64,000 nucleotides of DNA. It comes from Acinetobacter haemolyticus CIP 64.3 = MTCC 9819. GTDB taxonomy: Bacteria; Pseudomonadota; Gammaproteobacteria; Pseudomonadales; Moraxellaceae. Under the pieces are notes generated by a model that searched no databases, was not told the DNA's origin, and saw only the letters and a program-made list of their open reading frames with translations. The stretch is taken from NCBI RefSeq assembly GCF_000369065.1, contig NZ_KB849799.1:1-64000 (forward strand), read 5' to 3'. Position 1 is the stretch's first letter; each line of letters begins with the position of its first letter. The translations under genes were made by a program, and so were the position numbers. Of this stretch, positions 46,783-55,008 are shown one piece after another.

Positions 46783-47790
46783 ATGTCGATGGCGCAACGC
46801 ATACAAGATGCTTGGAACCAACAAGCCTCATGGTTAATTGTTTTGCGTCCATTGTCATGGCTCTATCGATTCGGCTTTTGCTTAAATCAAGCTTTGTATA
46901 CTTTAGGTTTGAAGAAAGTATACAAGGCCCCTATACCAGTGATGGTGATTGGTAATATTACCGTGGGTGGTAGTGGTAAAACACCACTCTTGATTGAGTT
47001 GGTAAAGTATTTACAGCGACATGGTGTACGAGTTGGTGTGATTAGTCGAGGGTATGGTGGTCAGGGACCTTTTCCAGCAATTGTTGAACAACACGCTACA
47101 CCTTCAAAAGTGGGTGATGAACCTTGTTTAATTGTTCAATCAACTCAGGTACCTATGGCTGTTGGCCCTAATCGTCAAGCTTCTATTGAGTTGCTATTAA
47201 AAACAGCTCAGTTGGATTTGGTTATCAGTGATGATGGTTTGCAGCATTGGGCTTTAGCACGTCAAATTGAATGGATCGTTTTAGATCAAAATCGTGGTTT
47301 AGGTAATGAAAAATTATTGCCAGAGGGCTATTTGCGCGAACCCAAATCGAGATTGCAAAACAGTACTGTGATTCAACATACTAAAAATGCTGATTCTAAG
47401 CTAAATATGCATTTAGGTCTTGGTGACCCATATTTACTGAACTCGGATCTCCAGGCGGATTGGTTTGATCCAAATCAATATTTTAATGCGGTTGTGGGGA
47501 TTGGTTTTCCACAGCGCTTTTATCAAACGTTGAAAGGTTTGGGTGTTCATCATTTTCAAGCGCATGAGTTTCCTGATCATCATGATTACGAAATCTTAGA
47601 CTTAATGTTTGATTCAGATGATGCCATTATTACCACTGAAAAAGATGCGGTAAAATTTAAACAACTATTGGAACAGCATCCAGAGTTTAATACAGCTATT
47701 TGGGTTGTACCCGTCAAGGCTGTTTTATCATCAGATTGCTACGACTTGTTAAAGCAACAATTGCAACAAGTTGGTATTCAGTTTTCTTAG
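46783..47790 (+). CDS. lpxK: Tetraacyldisaccharide 4'-kinase
   Basis: A 335-residue membrane-associated kinase that adds the 4'-phosphate of lipid A. The P-loop is IGNITVGGSGKTPLLIEL (about residues 52-69), followed by VGVISRGYGGQGPFP and DLVISDDGLQHWALAR. AAGT lies just before the ATG, and the gene is tightly packed between msbA and kdsB. Confidence 0.95.
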   Translation: MSMAQRIQDAWNQQASWLIVLRPLSWLYRFGFCLNQALYTLGLKKVYKAPIPVMVIGNITVGGSGKTPLLIELVKYLQRHGVRVGVISRGYGGQGPFPAIVEQHATPSKVGDEPCLIVQSTQVPMAVGPNRQASIELLLKTAQLDLVISDDGLQHWALARQIEWIVLDQNRGLGNEKLLPEGYLREPKSRLQNSTVIQHTKNADSKLNMHLGLGDPYLLNSDLQADWFDPNQYFNAVVGIGFPQRFYQTLKGLGVHHFQAHEFPDHHDYEILDLMFDSDDAIITTEKDAVKFKQLLEQHPEFNTAIWVVPVKAVLSSDCYDLLKQQLQQVGIQFS

Positions 47791-47799
47791 AGAAAGACC

Positions 47800-48561
47800 A
47801 TGAAACATATTGTTATACCTGCGCGTTTTGCCAGCTCACGTTTACCTGCGAAACCACTTTTGTTGATTCATGGTCGTCCAATGATTCTACGAGTAGTCGA
47901 TCAGGCTAGAAAGGTCGGTGGTTTTGATGATCTATGTGTAGCAACTGACGATCCTCGTATTGCTGAGGTATGTCGTGCTGAGGACGTGGATGTGGTTTTG
48001 ACGAGCGCTGATCATCCATCTGGTACAGATCGTTTAAGTGAGGTTGCACGTATCAAAGGATGGGCGGAAGACGATATTATTGTGAATGTTCAAGGCGATG
48101 AACCTTTACTTCCGGCGCTACTTGTTAAACAAGTGGCACAATTGCTTGTGGATAATCCTCAATGTTCAATGTCAACTTTGTGTGAGCCAATTATTCATTT
48201 AGATGAGTTCCAACGCGATAGTATTGTTAAAGTTGTGATGTCGAATCGAAATGAAGCGCTTTATTTTAGCCGAGCAACGATTCCTTATGATCGTGATGGT
48301 GCTAAACAAGATGAGGTTAAGCTACATAGTCAAGCCTATCGCCATCTAGGTCTGTATGCATATCGAGTTAAATTATTACAAGAGTATGTAACATGGCCAC
48401 AAGGTAAATTGGAAGTTCTGGAGAGCTTAGAACAGTTGCGTGTTTTAGAGAATGGTCATCGCATTGCGATTGCTGTAGCTCAAGCTAATCTTCCACCAGG
48501 TGTTGATACACAAGTAGATTTGGATCGACTTAATGCAATGCCAATAAGCGCGTTTGAGTAA
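47800..48561 (+). CDS. kdsB: 3-deoxy-manno-octulosonate cytidylyltransferase
   Basis: A 253-residue CMP-Kdo synthetase that activates Kdo for lipooligosaccharide core synthesis. Signature segments: [24 protein letters not shown] (residues 5-28, two blocks), [18 protein letters not shown] and [20 protein letters not shown] precedes the ATG. It overlaps or abuts holB downstream. Confidence 0.96.
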   Translation: MKHIVIPARFASSRLPAKPLLLIHGRPMILRVVDQARKVGGFDDLCVATDDPRIAEVCRAEDVDVVLTSADHPSGTDRLSEVARIKGWAEDDIIVNVQGDEPLLPALLVKQVAQLLVDNPQCSMSTLCEPIIHLDEFQRDSIVKVVMSNRNEALYFSRATIPYDRDGAKQDEVKLHSQAYRHLGLYAYRVKLLQEYVTWPQGKLEVLESLEQLRVLENGHRIAIAVAQANLPPGVDTQVDLDRLNAMPISAFE

Positions 48562-48562
48562 T

Positions 48563-49546
48563 ATGATTGAAGATACGCAAGCAACGATGATCTATCCATG
48601 GCATCAGCAAACATGGGAGTTACTCAGTTCTAGGTTTCCTGAAGTTGGACATGGCTTATTGTTTTATGGCAAAAAAGGGTGTGCCAAAAATGAGTTCACA
48701 GCGCGTTTCGTTGCTTGGATATTATGTTTGAATAAACAAGCTCAAGCTGCTTGCGGTGAGTGTTCGAGTTGCCAATGGTTAAAATCTGATACTCATCCAA
48801 ACTATGTACATATCACAACGGATGAAGATAATAAAAAGCAAAATGCAAAGATTAAAATAGAAAAAATACGTGATTTATTGCCATTTGTTCAACAAACGGG
48901 TGAGGGCTGGCGTGTTGTTGTGATTGAACCAGCAGAAGCACTAAATATTGCTTCTGCAAATGCATTACTAAAGACTTTAGAAGAACCAGGTGAAAAAGTT
49001 GTTTTGATTCTGCTTGCTGATCATTATTTGAAATTGCCAGCAACAATTCGTAGTCGGTTACAGCATTTCACTTTGGATCGATTGAGTCAACAAGAGGCTG
49101 AGAAATATATACAACAACAAATACCACAAGTTATGCCAAATCAGATTTCATTGCTACTTAATCTGGCGAATGATATGCCGTTGACAGCAATTGAAATTGA
49201 AAAAAGTGATTGGCTACAAAAAAGATCTTTTTTTGTCGCTGATTGGCTGAAATTGGTTGCTGAAAAAAATATGCCTTTAAATTATGTCAATAAGTGGTCT
49301 AAAGAGTTAAATTTTTCAGAATTCATGACTATGTTTGAGTATTTATTAGGGGATTTGATTGCTTTCAAGTTGAAACAACCTTTAAGAAATATTGATTTAG
49401 ATTTTCAAGAACTAGAAAAACATTATGAGCTTGATGCTTTGTTCAGTATCTATAGTGATTTACAGCAAAAAAAGTTGATGGTTGCGCAGAACGTACAAAC
49501 GCAATTAGTTATGGATGAGCTTTTTATGCAACTTATGAATATTTAG
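48563..49546 (+). CDS. holB: DNA polymerase III delta' subunit
   Basis: A 327-residue clamp-loader subunit, start ATG 48563 directly after the kdsB stop. The nucleotide-binding loop is degenerate (FYGKKGCAKNEFTARF), as expected because delta' does not hydrolyse ATP. The zinc-binding CGECSSCQWLKSDTHPNY and the ISSANALLKTLEEPGE-type segment (NIASANALLKTLEEPGEKV) are typical. C-terminal collar residues are less conserved. Confidence 0.92.
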   Translation: MIEDTQATMIYPWHQQTWELLSSRFPEVGHGLLFYGKKGCAKNEFTARFVAWILCLNKQAQAACGECSSCQWLKSDTHPNYVHITTDEDNKKQNAKIKIEKIRDLLPFVQQTGEGWRVVVIEPAEALNIASANALLKTLEEPGEKVVLILLADHYLKLPATIRSRLQHFTLDRLSQQEAEKYIQQQIPQVMPNQISLLLNLANDMPLTAIEIEKSDWLQKRSFFVADWLKLVAEKNMPLNYVNKWSKELNFSEFMTMFEYLLGDLIAFKLKQPLRNIDLDFQELEKHYELDALFSIYSDLQQKKLMVAQNVQTQLVMDELFMQLMNI

Positions 49547-49689
49547 TTTTAAAACCATCCTGCTTTAAATTGCTTTAGGCGTTTTATGTAAAGATTGTAT
49601 TTAAATTGTTTCTTGTTCTGTCATCCTAATTAAAAATATATAAAATGTGAGTTACTTCACAATAATATTAAAAAATAAGGAATATAGTG

Positions 49690-49998
49690 ATGAAAATAAG
49701 ACTATTTGCTGTTCTGTTATCACTTTACACTCTGCCTGTAATTGCTATGGCAGAGCCGAAGTTTGAATCAAATATTGATGGTTCTTCGATTTTGATCAAT
49801 GCTTCGAATCTTGGGGCACAATCTTATGAGTGTGTTTATAGCTATTCATATAACCATCCTAAACAAAACGAGGGTGCATATCAGTTCAGTGGAAAACTAC
49901 AGATTGAAGCTGGCGCAAAACAAGTCGCTGTTGTAACACGACATACGAATCAGGCTGTGATCAAACTCAACTTTGATTATAAATGCACACAAAAGTAA
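49690..49998 (+). CDS. Small exported hypothetical protein
   Basis: A 102-residue protein with a clear signal peptide (MKIRLFAVLLSLYTLPVIAM, cleavage near MA-EP), so it is probably periplasmic. AAGGAATAT lies upstream of the tandem GTG/ATG start. The mature part is beta-rich, with two cysteines (SYECVYS and YKCTQK) that could pair. No family recognised. It has its own terminator. Confidence 0.65.
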   Translation: MKIRLFAVLLSLYTLPVIAMAEPKFESNIDGSSILINASNLGAQSYECVYSYSYNHPKQNEGAYQFSGKLQIEAGAKQVAVVTRHTNQAVIKLNFDYKCTQK

Positions 49999-50320
49999 AT
50001 TTAAATCCATCTCATAAAAACCATTCTTTTTGAAAATAGAAGAATGGTTTTTTTATTTTCTGATCTATGAAAATTTTAGCTTATTTGCACTAAAGCTATC
50101 TATAAATGGATCATCTTTTAGTTTTTCTTGTCATTTCGTTGAAACAGAGTTTGTTGTTTTGAATATTGTTTTCTATAATCAATTGATAAATTAACTTTAG
50201 ATTTTTAAATTTGACGGTAAACCAAAGAAACGACGACAGAAATATATAGTGTTTTCTATATGTCTAGGCGTTATCAAGATCATAAACTTTGGTGATTTAG
50301 CGATTTAACAGGGGAATGTT
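49999..50320. other. Intergenic region before pilZ
   Basis: About 320 AT-rich bases. They hold the terminator at 50016-50053 and, near the end, the pilZ ribosome binding site (AGGGGAAT). The promoter of the pilZ-tatD unit should be here, but no strong -35/-10 pair stands out, and no RNA gene was recognised. Confidence 0.5.
50016..50053 (+). terminator. Terminator after the small exported protein gene
   Basis: A 13-bp stem, AAAAACCATTCTT (50016-50028) and AAGAATGGTTTTT (50040-50052), with an 11-base loop and a T-run continuing beyond. Confidence 0.88.
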
Positions 50321-50665
50321 ATGCAGCAGCAAATGATGGGTGGGATTATACAGGTCAATATTCCAGATAAAGCGACTTTACAATCAAGTTATATGCCTTT
50401 TGTGGTGGGCGGTGGACTATTTGTTCCGACTAAACAAGCAGTTTCTATGGGACAAGAAGTATTTATTTTAGCAACCTTACCAGAGCAGGCGCAGAAGATT
50501 CCGCTTACAGGTAAAGTGATTTGGATTTCACATAAGCAAACACATTTTAAGCCACAAGGCTTTGCGATACAGTTGGTTGGAGAAAAAGGCGTGTATTACA
50601 AGAACGAAGCAGAAAGAATATTGGCAGGCTCAAAAGCTTTAGAACGACCAAGTTATACGATGTAA
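50321..50665 (+). CDS. pilZ: PilZ domain protein, type IV pilus assembly
   Basis: A 114-residue single PilZ domain. It resembles the pilus-assembly PilZ of Pseudomonas and Xanthomonas (GGIIQVNIPDKATLQSSYMPFVVGGGLFVPT), which lacks the RxxxR c-di-GMP-binding motif and works by protein contact with PilB and FimX. Such an N-terminal Arg motif is also missing here. The order holB-(hyp)-pilZ-tatD matches the holB-pilZ-tatD order in Pseudomonas, with an extra exported gene in between. Confidence 0.88.
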   Translation: MQQQMMGGIIQVNIPDKATLQSSYMPFVVGGGLFVPTKQAVSMGQEVFILATLPEQAQKIPLTGKVIWISHKQTHFKPQGFAIQLVGEKGVYYKNEAERILAGSKALERPSYTM

Positions 50666-50685
50666 ATAAAGAGTAGGAAGAAAGC

Positions 50686-51459
50686 GTGTTCGTTGATACA
50701 CATTGTCATTTAACCATGTTGGATCTCAGTCCTTATGATGGAGATTTAGATCAAGCCTTAGCACAAGCTCGACTTGCTGGTGTTTCAAAGTTTATGGGAA
50801 TTTCAGTTGATCTTGATGATCATGTGAAATTGGCTGAAATAGCTGCTCGTCATGATGATGTTGGATATACAGTAGGTGTACATCCTTGTGAGGATGAACA
50901 TATCATGGCGCGCGCTACAACGGATTATTTAGTTGAATTGGCGCAGTCTGATAAGGTTTGGGCATTGGGTGAAACGGGCTTAGATTACTATCACAGCCAA
51001 GATTTCATCGCAGAGCAAAAGCGGTGTTTTGCACGCCATATTCAAGCATCAAAAATAGTAAAAAAACCTGTAGTTGTCCATACACGTTCGGCCAAATATG
51101 ATACCGTCGATATTATTCGTGCGGAACAATCAACCCATGGGATTTTGCATTGTTTTACTGAAGATTGGGAAACTGCAAAAGCTGTTCTAGATTGTGGATA
51201 CTATATTTCTTTCTCAGGCATTATTTCTTTTAAAAATGCTCAAGATCTTCGTGACGTTGCAAAGCAAGTACCGATTGATCGAGTGCTTATCGAAACAGAC
51301 AGTCCTTATTTGGCTCCTGTACCTTATCGTGGTAAAACCAACGAACCTAAATACGTTCCTTATGTAGCCAAAGCTCTGGCAGATGTATATCATAAATCAG
51401 TTGAAGAAATGGGTCTGATTACGACTCAAAATTTTGAAAATCTTTTGAAATTTAAATAA
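50686..51459 (+). CDS. TatD-family metal-dependent hydrolase/deoxyribonuclease
   Basis: A 257-residue TIM-barrel hydrolase, GTG start with GGAAG upstream. Metal ligands: FVDTHCHL (residues 1-8), ALGETGLDYY with the catalytic Glu, VVHTRSA, LHCFTE and IETDSPYLAP. E. coli TatD and its paralogue YcfH are nucleases; the gene position after holB-pilZ fits the YcfH-like paralogue. 20 bases after pilZ. Confidence 0.9.
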   Translation: MFVDTHCHLTMLDLSPYDGDLDQALAQARLAGVSKFMGISVDLDDHVKLAEIAARHDDVGYTVGVHPCEDEHIMARATTDYLVELAQSDKVWALGETGLDYYHSQDFIAEQKRCFARHIQASKIVKKPVVVHTRSAKYDTVDIIRAEQSTHGILHCFTEDWETAKAVLDCGYYISFSGIISFKNAQDLRDVAKQVPIDRVLIETDSPYLAPVPYRGKTNEPKYVPYVAKALADVYHKSVEEMGLITTQNFENLLKFK

Positions 51460-51494
51460 ACGGTTTATGTTGTATTAGGAAAGAGAGTTATCAC

Positions 51495-52106
51495 GTGAAA
51501 ATGGATCGTCAAGCTCAATTTAGGGCAAGAGAAGTATTAATTTTTCAAATCGCTGAGCAACTCCTATTAGAAAATGGTGAAGCGGGCATGACCCTTGATG
51601 CCTTAGCGGCAGAATTGGATCTAGCAAAAGGTACTTTATATAAGCACTTTCAAAGTAAAGATGAATTATATATGTTGCTGATTATTCGCAACGAAAGAAT
51701 GTTGCTTGAGATGATTCAAGATACGGAGAAGGGATTTCCTGAGCATTTAGCTTTTTTCATGTTACATCATTTACATCACCCTGAACGTACCGCTTTATTT
51801 CATCAAATTGAAGAGCGCCTATCGACAACGGCTCAAGGTATTCAACTGTTATTTAGCGAGCTTTATAAAATTCGACGTCAGCGTTTGCGGATTATTATTC
51901 GTATGACGGAAAGTTATTTAGCTGATATAAATAGCACAATGACCACACGTGACTATCTTGCTTCTATTTGGTCTTTAACTTATGGAGCTGCCGTGATACT
52001 AAATTCGAGTTTCTATCAACGTTATCTTGGATCAAGAGATACATTGCGAGTTGCTTATATCGAACAGGCATTAGCGATGCCGAAACTTCCTGAATACAGT
52101 GCATAA
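51495..52106 (+). CDS. TetR/AcrR family transcriptional regulator
   Basis: A 203-residue regulator, start GTG 51495 or ATG 51501. The N-terminal helix-turn-helix is MTLDALAAELDLAKGTLYKHFQSKDELY (about residues 30-57). The C-terminal ligand-binding helices are not specific. It lies immediately before gspHIJK on the same strand, so it could be co-transcribed with them, but regulation of secretion is only a possibility. Confidence 0.88.
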   Translation: MKMDRQAQFRAREVLIFQIAEQLLLENGEAGMTLDALAAELDLAKGTLYKHFQSKDELYMLLIIRNERMLLEMIQDTEKGFPEHLAFFMLHHLHHPERTALFHQIEERLSTTAQGIQLLFSELYKIRRQRLRIIIRMTESYLADINSTMTTRDYLASIWSLTYGAAVILNSSFYQRYLGSRDTLRVAYIEQALAMPKLPEYSA

Positions 52107-52120
52107 GTTGATCAGCAACG

Positions 52121-52732
52121 ATGAGCTATCAATCTTTTAGTCGAAAAAAAAGTGCTAAAGCTTCTTGTATTGCGGAGCGGCCGAGCAGTGCTCGACTTAA
52201 TCGCTCCTCAGGATTTACGTTGATTGAGATTATGGTTGTCATCGTTATTATGACGATTATGACATCATTGGTTGTACTGAATATTGGTGGAGTTGACCAA
52301 CGTCGAGCAATGCAAGCAAGAGAAATGTTTATTCTTGATTTAAAGAAAATCAATAAAGAGTCAACAGATCAAGCCAAGGTATTTGCTCTGAATATACAAA
52401 ATGCTACAGATGTCGCTCCCTTAAGTTATAGTTTGTTTGAATATCATGATCAGAGCTTTGAGCGAGTGCGACAAGCAGATCGTATATGGCAACCATATAC
52501 AGAATTTAAACCTCGTCAATTACCAAATAATGTCTCATTTAGTGTTCAAAGTTTAAATAATGAAAATTACCCTCGTGCGCAGAATGATGATTTGTTGGGG
52601 GGGCAAGCACCACAGTTAATTTGGTTTGGAAATGGTGAAGTGAGACCTGTTCGAATCCAATTTTACTATGCTCAACAGCCGATTGGACATGAATTAGAAT
52701 TGGATCACTTGGGGAAGGTTAATGAAAATTAA
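52121..52732 (+). CDS. gspH: Type II secretion minor pseudopilin GspH, with extended leader
   Basis: A 203-residue minor pseudopilin of the type II secretion system. The prepilin-peptidase motif is G-FTLIEIMVVIVIMTIMTS, with cleavage after Gly31 and Glu at +5. The leader before the cleavage site is 31 residues long, rich in Arg, Lys and Ser, and ends IAERPSSARLNRSSG. There is no in-frame ATG, GTG or TTG nearer the cleavage site. The last part of the leader is the repeat shared with gspI and gspJ. The start context is weak. The gene overlaps gspI. Confidence 0.85.
   Translation: MSYQSFSRKKSAKASCIAERPSSARLNRSSGFTLIEIMVVIVIMTIMTSLVVLNIGGVDQRRAMQAREMFILDLKKINKESTDQAKVFALNIQNATDVAPLSYSLFEYHDQSFERVRQADRIWQPYTEFKPRQLPNNVSFSVQSLNNENYPRAQNDDLLGGQAPQLIWFGNGEVRPVRIQFYYAQQPIGHELELDHLGKVNEN
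52170..52228 (+). repeat. Pseudopilin-leader repeat, copy 1 (in gspH)
   Basis: 59 bases that match 53304-53362 in gspJ at 57 positions (differences at 52181 and 52223). The unit contains a nested inverted repeat: outer arms GGAGCG (52174-52179) and CGCTCC (52202-52207), inner arms around GCCGAGCAGTGCTCGAC (52180-52196) with one mismatch. It is read in frame as AERPSSARLNRSSGFTLIE and runs into the prepilin cleavage motif. Confidence 0.9.
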
Positions 52733-53219
52733 GTCTTTATCAGGTCTTCCAGAAAATGCTTCTTGTCTTGTGAAAGAACAGAAACCTCGCATCTCAAGCA
52801 TAGCTTTCGATCTTGCAGCAGGGCCGAGCGTTGCTCGATTTAATCGTGTCTCAGGATTTACCCTGCTTGAAGTGATGGTGGCTTTGGCAATTTTTGCAGT
52901 GGCTGCAATCGCGCTAACAAAAATAGCCATGCAATATACGCAAGCAACCTCAAATGCAATTTTACGTACTAAGGCTCAATTTGTTGCAATGAATGAGGTT
53001 GCAATGATGGAGATTAACAAAGAGTGGTTGGATGGAACCCAATCCAAACAAATCACTTCACAAGGTGAAACATGGCAAATTGATAAAAAAGCACAAGCAA
53101 CGATTAGCCCCAAAGTTCAGCGGATCGAATTACAAGTGAGTCTATTTAACGTTGATCAAGATAAAGTTGAAGCGGGTGTTGGTCATCTAGTGTTTTTCAA
53201 TCATCAGACTGAAAGTTAA
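52722..53219 (+). CDS. gspI: Type II secretion minor pseudopilin GspI, with extended leader
   Basis: A 165-residue minor pseudopilin. The cleavage motif is G-FTLLEVMVALAIFAVAAIAL after Gly45. The leader is 45 residues (29 if a GTG at codon 17 were used). A strong GGGGAAGG sequence three to ten bases before ATG 52722 supports translation of the whole leader. Leader residues 21-45 (KPRISSIAFDLAAGPSVARF then NRVSG) are homologous to the gspJ leader. The mature domain is short, as in other GspI proteins. It overlaps the gspH stop. Confidence 0.87.
   Translation: MKIKSLSGLPENASCLVKEQKPRISSIAFDLAAGPSVARFNRVSGFTLLEVMVALAIFAVAAIALTKIAMQYTQATSNAILRTKAQFVAMNEVAMMEINKEWLDGTQSKQITSQGETWQIDKKAQATISPKVQRIELQVSLFNVDQDKVEAGVGHLVFFNHQTES
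52782..52856 (+). repeat. Pseudopilin-leader repeat, copy 2 (diverged, in gspI)
   Basis: A diverged 75-base copy in the same reading frame and the same position relative to the cleavage Gly codon. The centre is still an inverted repeat (CGAGC-GTT-GCTCG, within 52823-52839), although its bases differ from copies 1 and 3. The outer stem is lost. Encoded sequence: KPRISSIAFDLAAGPSVARF then NRVSG. Confidence 0.8.
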
Positions 53220-53224
53220 ATCAT

Positions 53225-53944
53225 ATGAATAATAAAAACAATAATATGCAAATCTCAAAGTTTCACTTTGTTAATCCTCGCACTCAAAGCCTAGCTTTTC
53301 GTCTTGCGGAGCGGTCGAGCAGTGCTCGACTTAATCGCTCCTCAGGATTTACGTTGGTTGAGTTGCTGGTTGCAATTGCAATTTTTGCAGTTCTTTCTAT
53401 GTTAGGTTGGAAAGTATTTGATTATTTGTTAAAAGTGAAAGATCGAAATGCTGAACATGAAGTGAGTTTGTTTGCATTACAAGACGCTTATCAGCAGATC
53501 TTGCGAGATAGTTTGCAGATCATCCCTTTAACAGCAAATGATGGAAGGCAATTGCAAGCTGCATTGGTACTTAATGATCAGGTTTTTATGTTCAGTAAAG
53601 CTGGTGTTTCTGATCCGCTCAAGCAAGGGCTGTCGCCATACGAGCGCATCGAATATCGTTTTGATGAGTCTCAAAAAAGACTATATCGATTGAAATACAC
53701 AAATCTAAATATTCCAAATCGTGTGCAGCCGATGTCAAGTGTATTGTTGGATAATGTTGAGCGCTTTAAAGTATCTGTTTTCAATCCACAAGAGTTAATG
53801 CAGTGGCCTGAAAATAATGTAGATCCAGAAAACACGGCTGAATTAAGAAAGTTACCATTAGGATTGAAAATTCAATTGACTGTTGCTGGTACAGATTATG
53901 AGTGGATCTATCGTCTGATCGATCGTAGTCAGGATAGTCAATGA
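53225..53944 (+). CDS. gspJ: Type II secretion minor pseudopilin GspJ, with extended leader
   Basis: A 239-residue minor pseudopilin. The cleavage motif is G-FTLVELLVAIAIFAVLSM after Gly41. The leader has 41 residues (34 from the second ATG) and its last 25 are the leader repeat (NPRTQSLAFRLAERSSSARL then NRSSG). The mature part fits GspJ, including the segment SVLLDNVERFKVSVFNPQ. It is five bases after gspI and directly before gspK. GspH-I-J-K form the tip complex of the pseudopilus. Confidence 0.87.
   Translation: MNNKNNNMQISKFHFVNPRTQSLAFRLAERSSSARLNRSSGFTLVELLVAIAIFAVLSMLGWKVFDYLLKVKDRNAEHEVSLFALQDAYQQILRDSLQIIPLTANDGRQLQAALVLNDQVFMFSKAGVSDPLKQGLSPYERIEYRFDESQKRLYRLKYTNLNIPNRVQPMSSVLLDNVERFKVSVFNPQELMQWPENNVDPENTAELRKLPLGLKIQLTVAGTDYEWIYRLIDRSQDSQ
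53273..53362 (+). repeat. Pseudopilin-leader repeat, copy 3 (in gspJ)
   Basis: The most complete copy. 53304-53362 is 57/59 identical to the gspH copy, and the upstream part (from 53273) aligns with the gspI copy. The centre is a perfect 17-base palindrome GTCGAGCAGTGCTCGAC (53314-53330, 8-bp arms around one G). An outer stem GGAGCG/CGCTCC surrounds it. It encodes NPRTQSLAFRLAERSSSARL then NRSSG. Confidence 0.9.
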
Positions 53945-53945
53945 T

Positions 53946-54923
53946 ATGAGAAATATAAGATCACAACATGGCGTTGCTTTATTGACTATCCTTGTTATGG
54001 TTGCTTTAGCAACAATTCTCGCCGCAACAATTGCAAAACGCCAAAGTAATAGTGCTGAAAATACAGGCTATTTAATGCGACAGAACCAATCTTTGCTCTA
54101 TGCGAAAAGTGCAGAGGCATTTTTTGCTGAGTTATTGATTCAGGATAATGAAAGTGGCAAAAATATTGATCATTTACAAGAAAGTTGGGCGAAACCAATG
54201 CCTGCATTCCCTGTAGAGGATGGATATGTTTCGGGTCGTTTAGTTGATGAGTCTGGAAAGTTTAATCTCAATAATTTACTTAAAAGTGACGGTAGTGTTG
54301 ATGATTCTGCTCGCCGATGGTTTGAGAGATTGCTGCAACGCGTTGGATTGCCAGCAGAATTAAGTCAAGCGGTAATTGACTGGCAGGATAGTGATGATGA
54401 GCCAACAGGTGCTATGGGGGCTGAAAGTAATTATTATCAAGGTTTAGAGCCAGCTTATTTAACACCAAATACCAAATTTCATAGTATTGAAGAGTTAAAA
54501 TTAGTCCGCGGCTTTGAAGGAAAGAATTATGACTTAATCAAAAACTATATTTCTGCCTTACCTGAACCAACAAAAGTGAATATCAATACAGCACCAGCAT
54601 TGTTGCTTGCGAGTATTGATCCTAGAGTTGATGTAAATACGGTTGATCAAGAATTAAAAGCAAAACAGGCAAATTTAACGTATTTTTCTAGTCTTGATGA
54701 TTTATGGAAAATAAATGCATTTTCTGGGATAGAAGAACAGAATAAAACGGATGCAGCGGCGTGGTTGGATACTAAATCAGATTACTTTACAGCGTTGATT
54801 GAGGTTGTTTTGAGTGAGCGAAAACGTCAATTTACCAGTGCTATATATAGGAAAGATAAGCAGGTTACGGTTTACGCTCGAAGTTTAGCACCTTTTCGTA
54901 CGGGCCATGGATTGAATAATTGA
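53946..54923 (+). CDS. gspK: Type II secretion minor pseudopilin GspK
   Basis: A 325-residue pseudopilin thought to cap the pseudopilus with GspI and GspJ. The leader is short and normal (MRNIRSQHG), followed by a hydrophobic helix VALLTILVMVALATILAATI. As usual for GspK there is no Glu at +5. The large helical domain includes LVDESGKFNLNNLL, VIDWQDSDDEPTGAMGAES and KVNINTAPALLLASI. It lacks the leader repeat carried by the three genes before it. Confidence 0.92.
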   Translation: MRNIRSQHGVALLTILVMVALATILAATIAKRQSNSAENTGYLMRQNQSLLYAKSAEAFFAELLIQDNESGKNIDHLQESWAKPMPAFPVEDGYVSGRLVDESGKFNLNNLLKSDGSVDDSARRWFERLLQRVGLPAELSQAVIDWQDSDDEPTGAMGAESNYYQGLEPAYLTPNTKFHSIEELKLVRGFEGKNYDLIKNYISALPEPTKVNINTAPALLLASIDPRVDVNTVDQELKAKQANLTYFSSLDDLWKINAFSGIEEQNKTDAAAWLDTKSDYFTALIEVVLSERKRQFTSAIYRKDKQVTVYARSLAPFRTGHGLNN

Positions 54924-55008
54924 ATAGTCACAAATTTTAAATTCGATCCCAATGCTTGTTTTTTTGTTTTATAATAAACTTCGTTTGCAGAAAAGATTCG
55001 CTTGGTGC

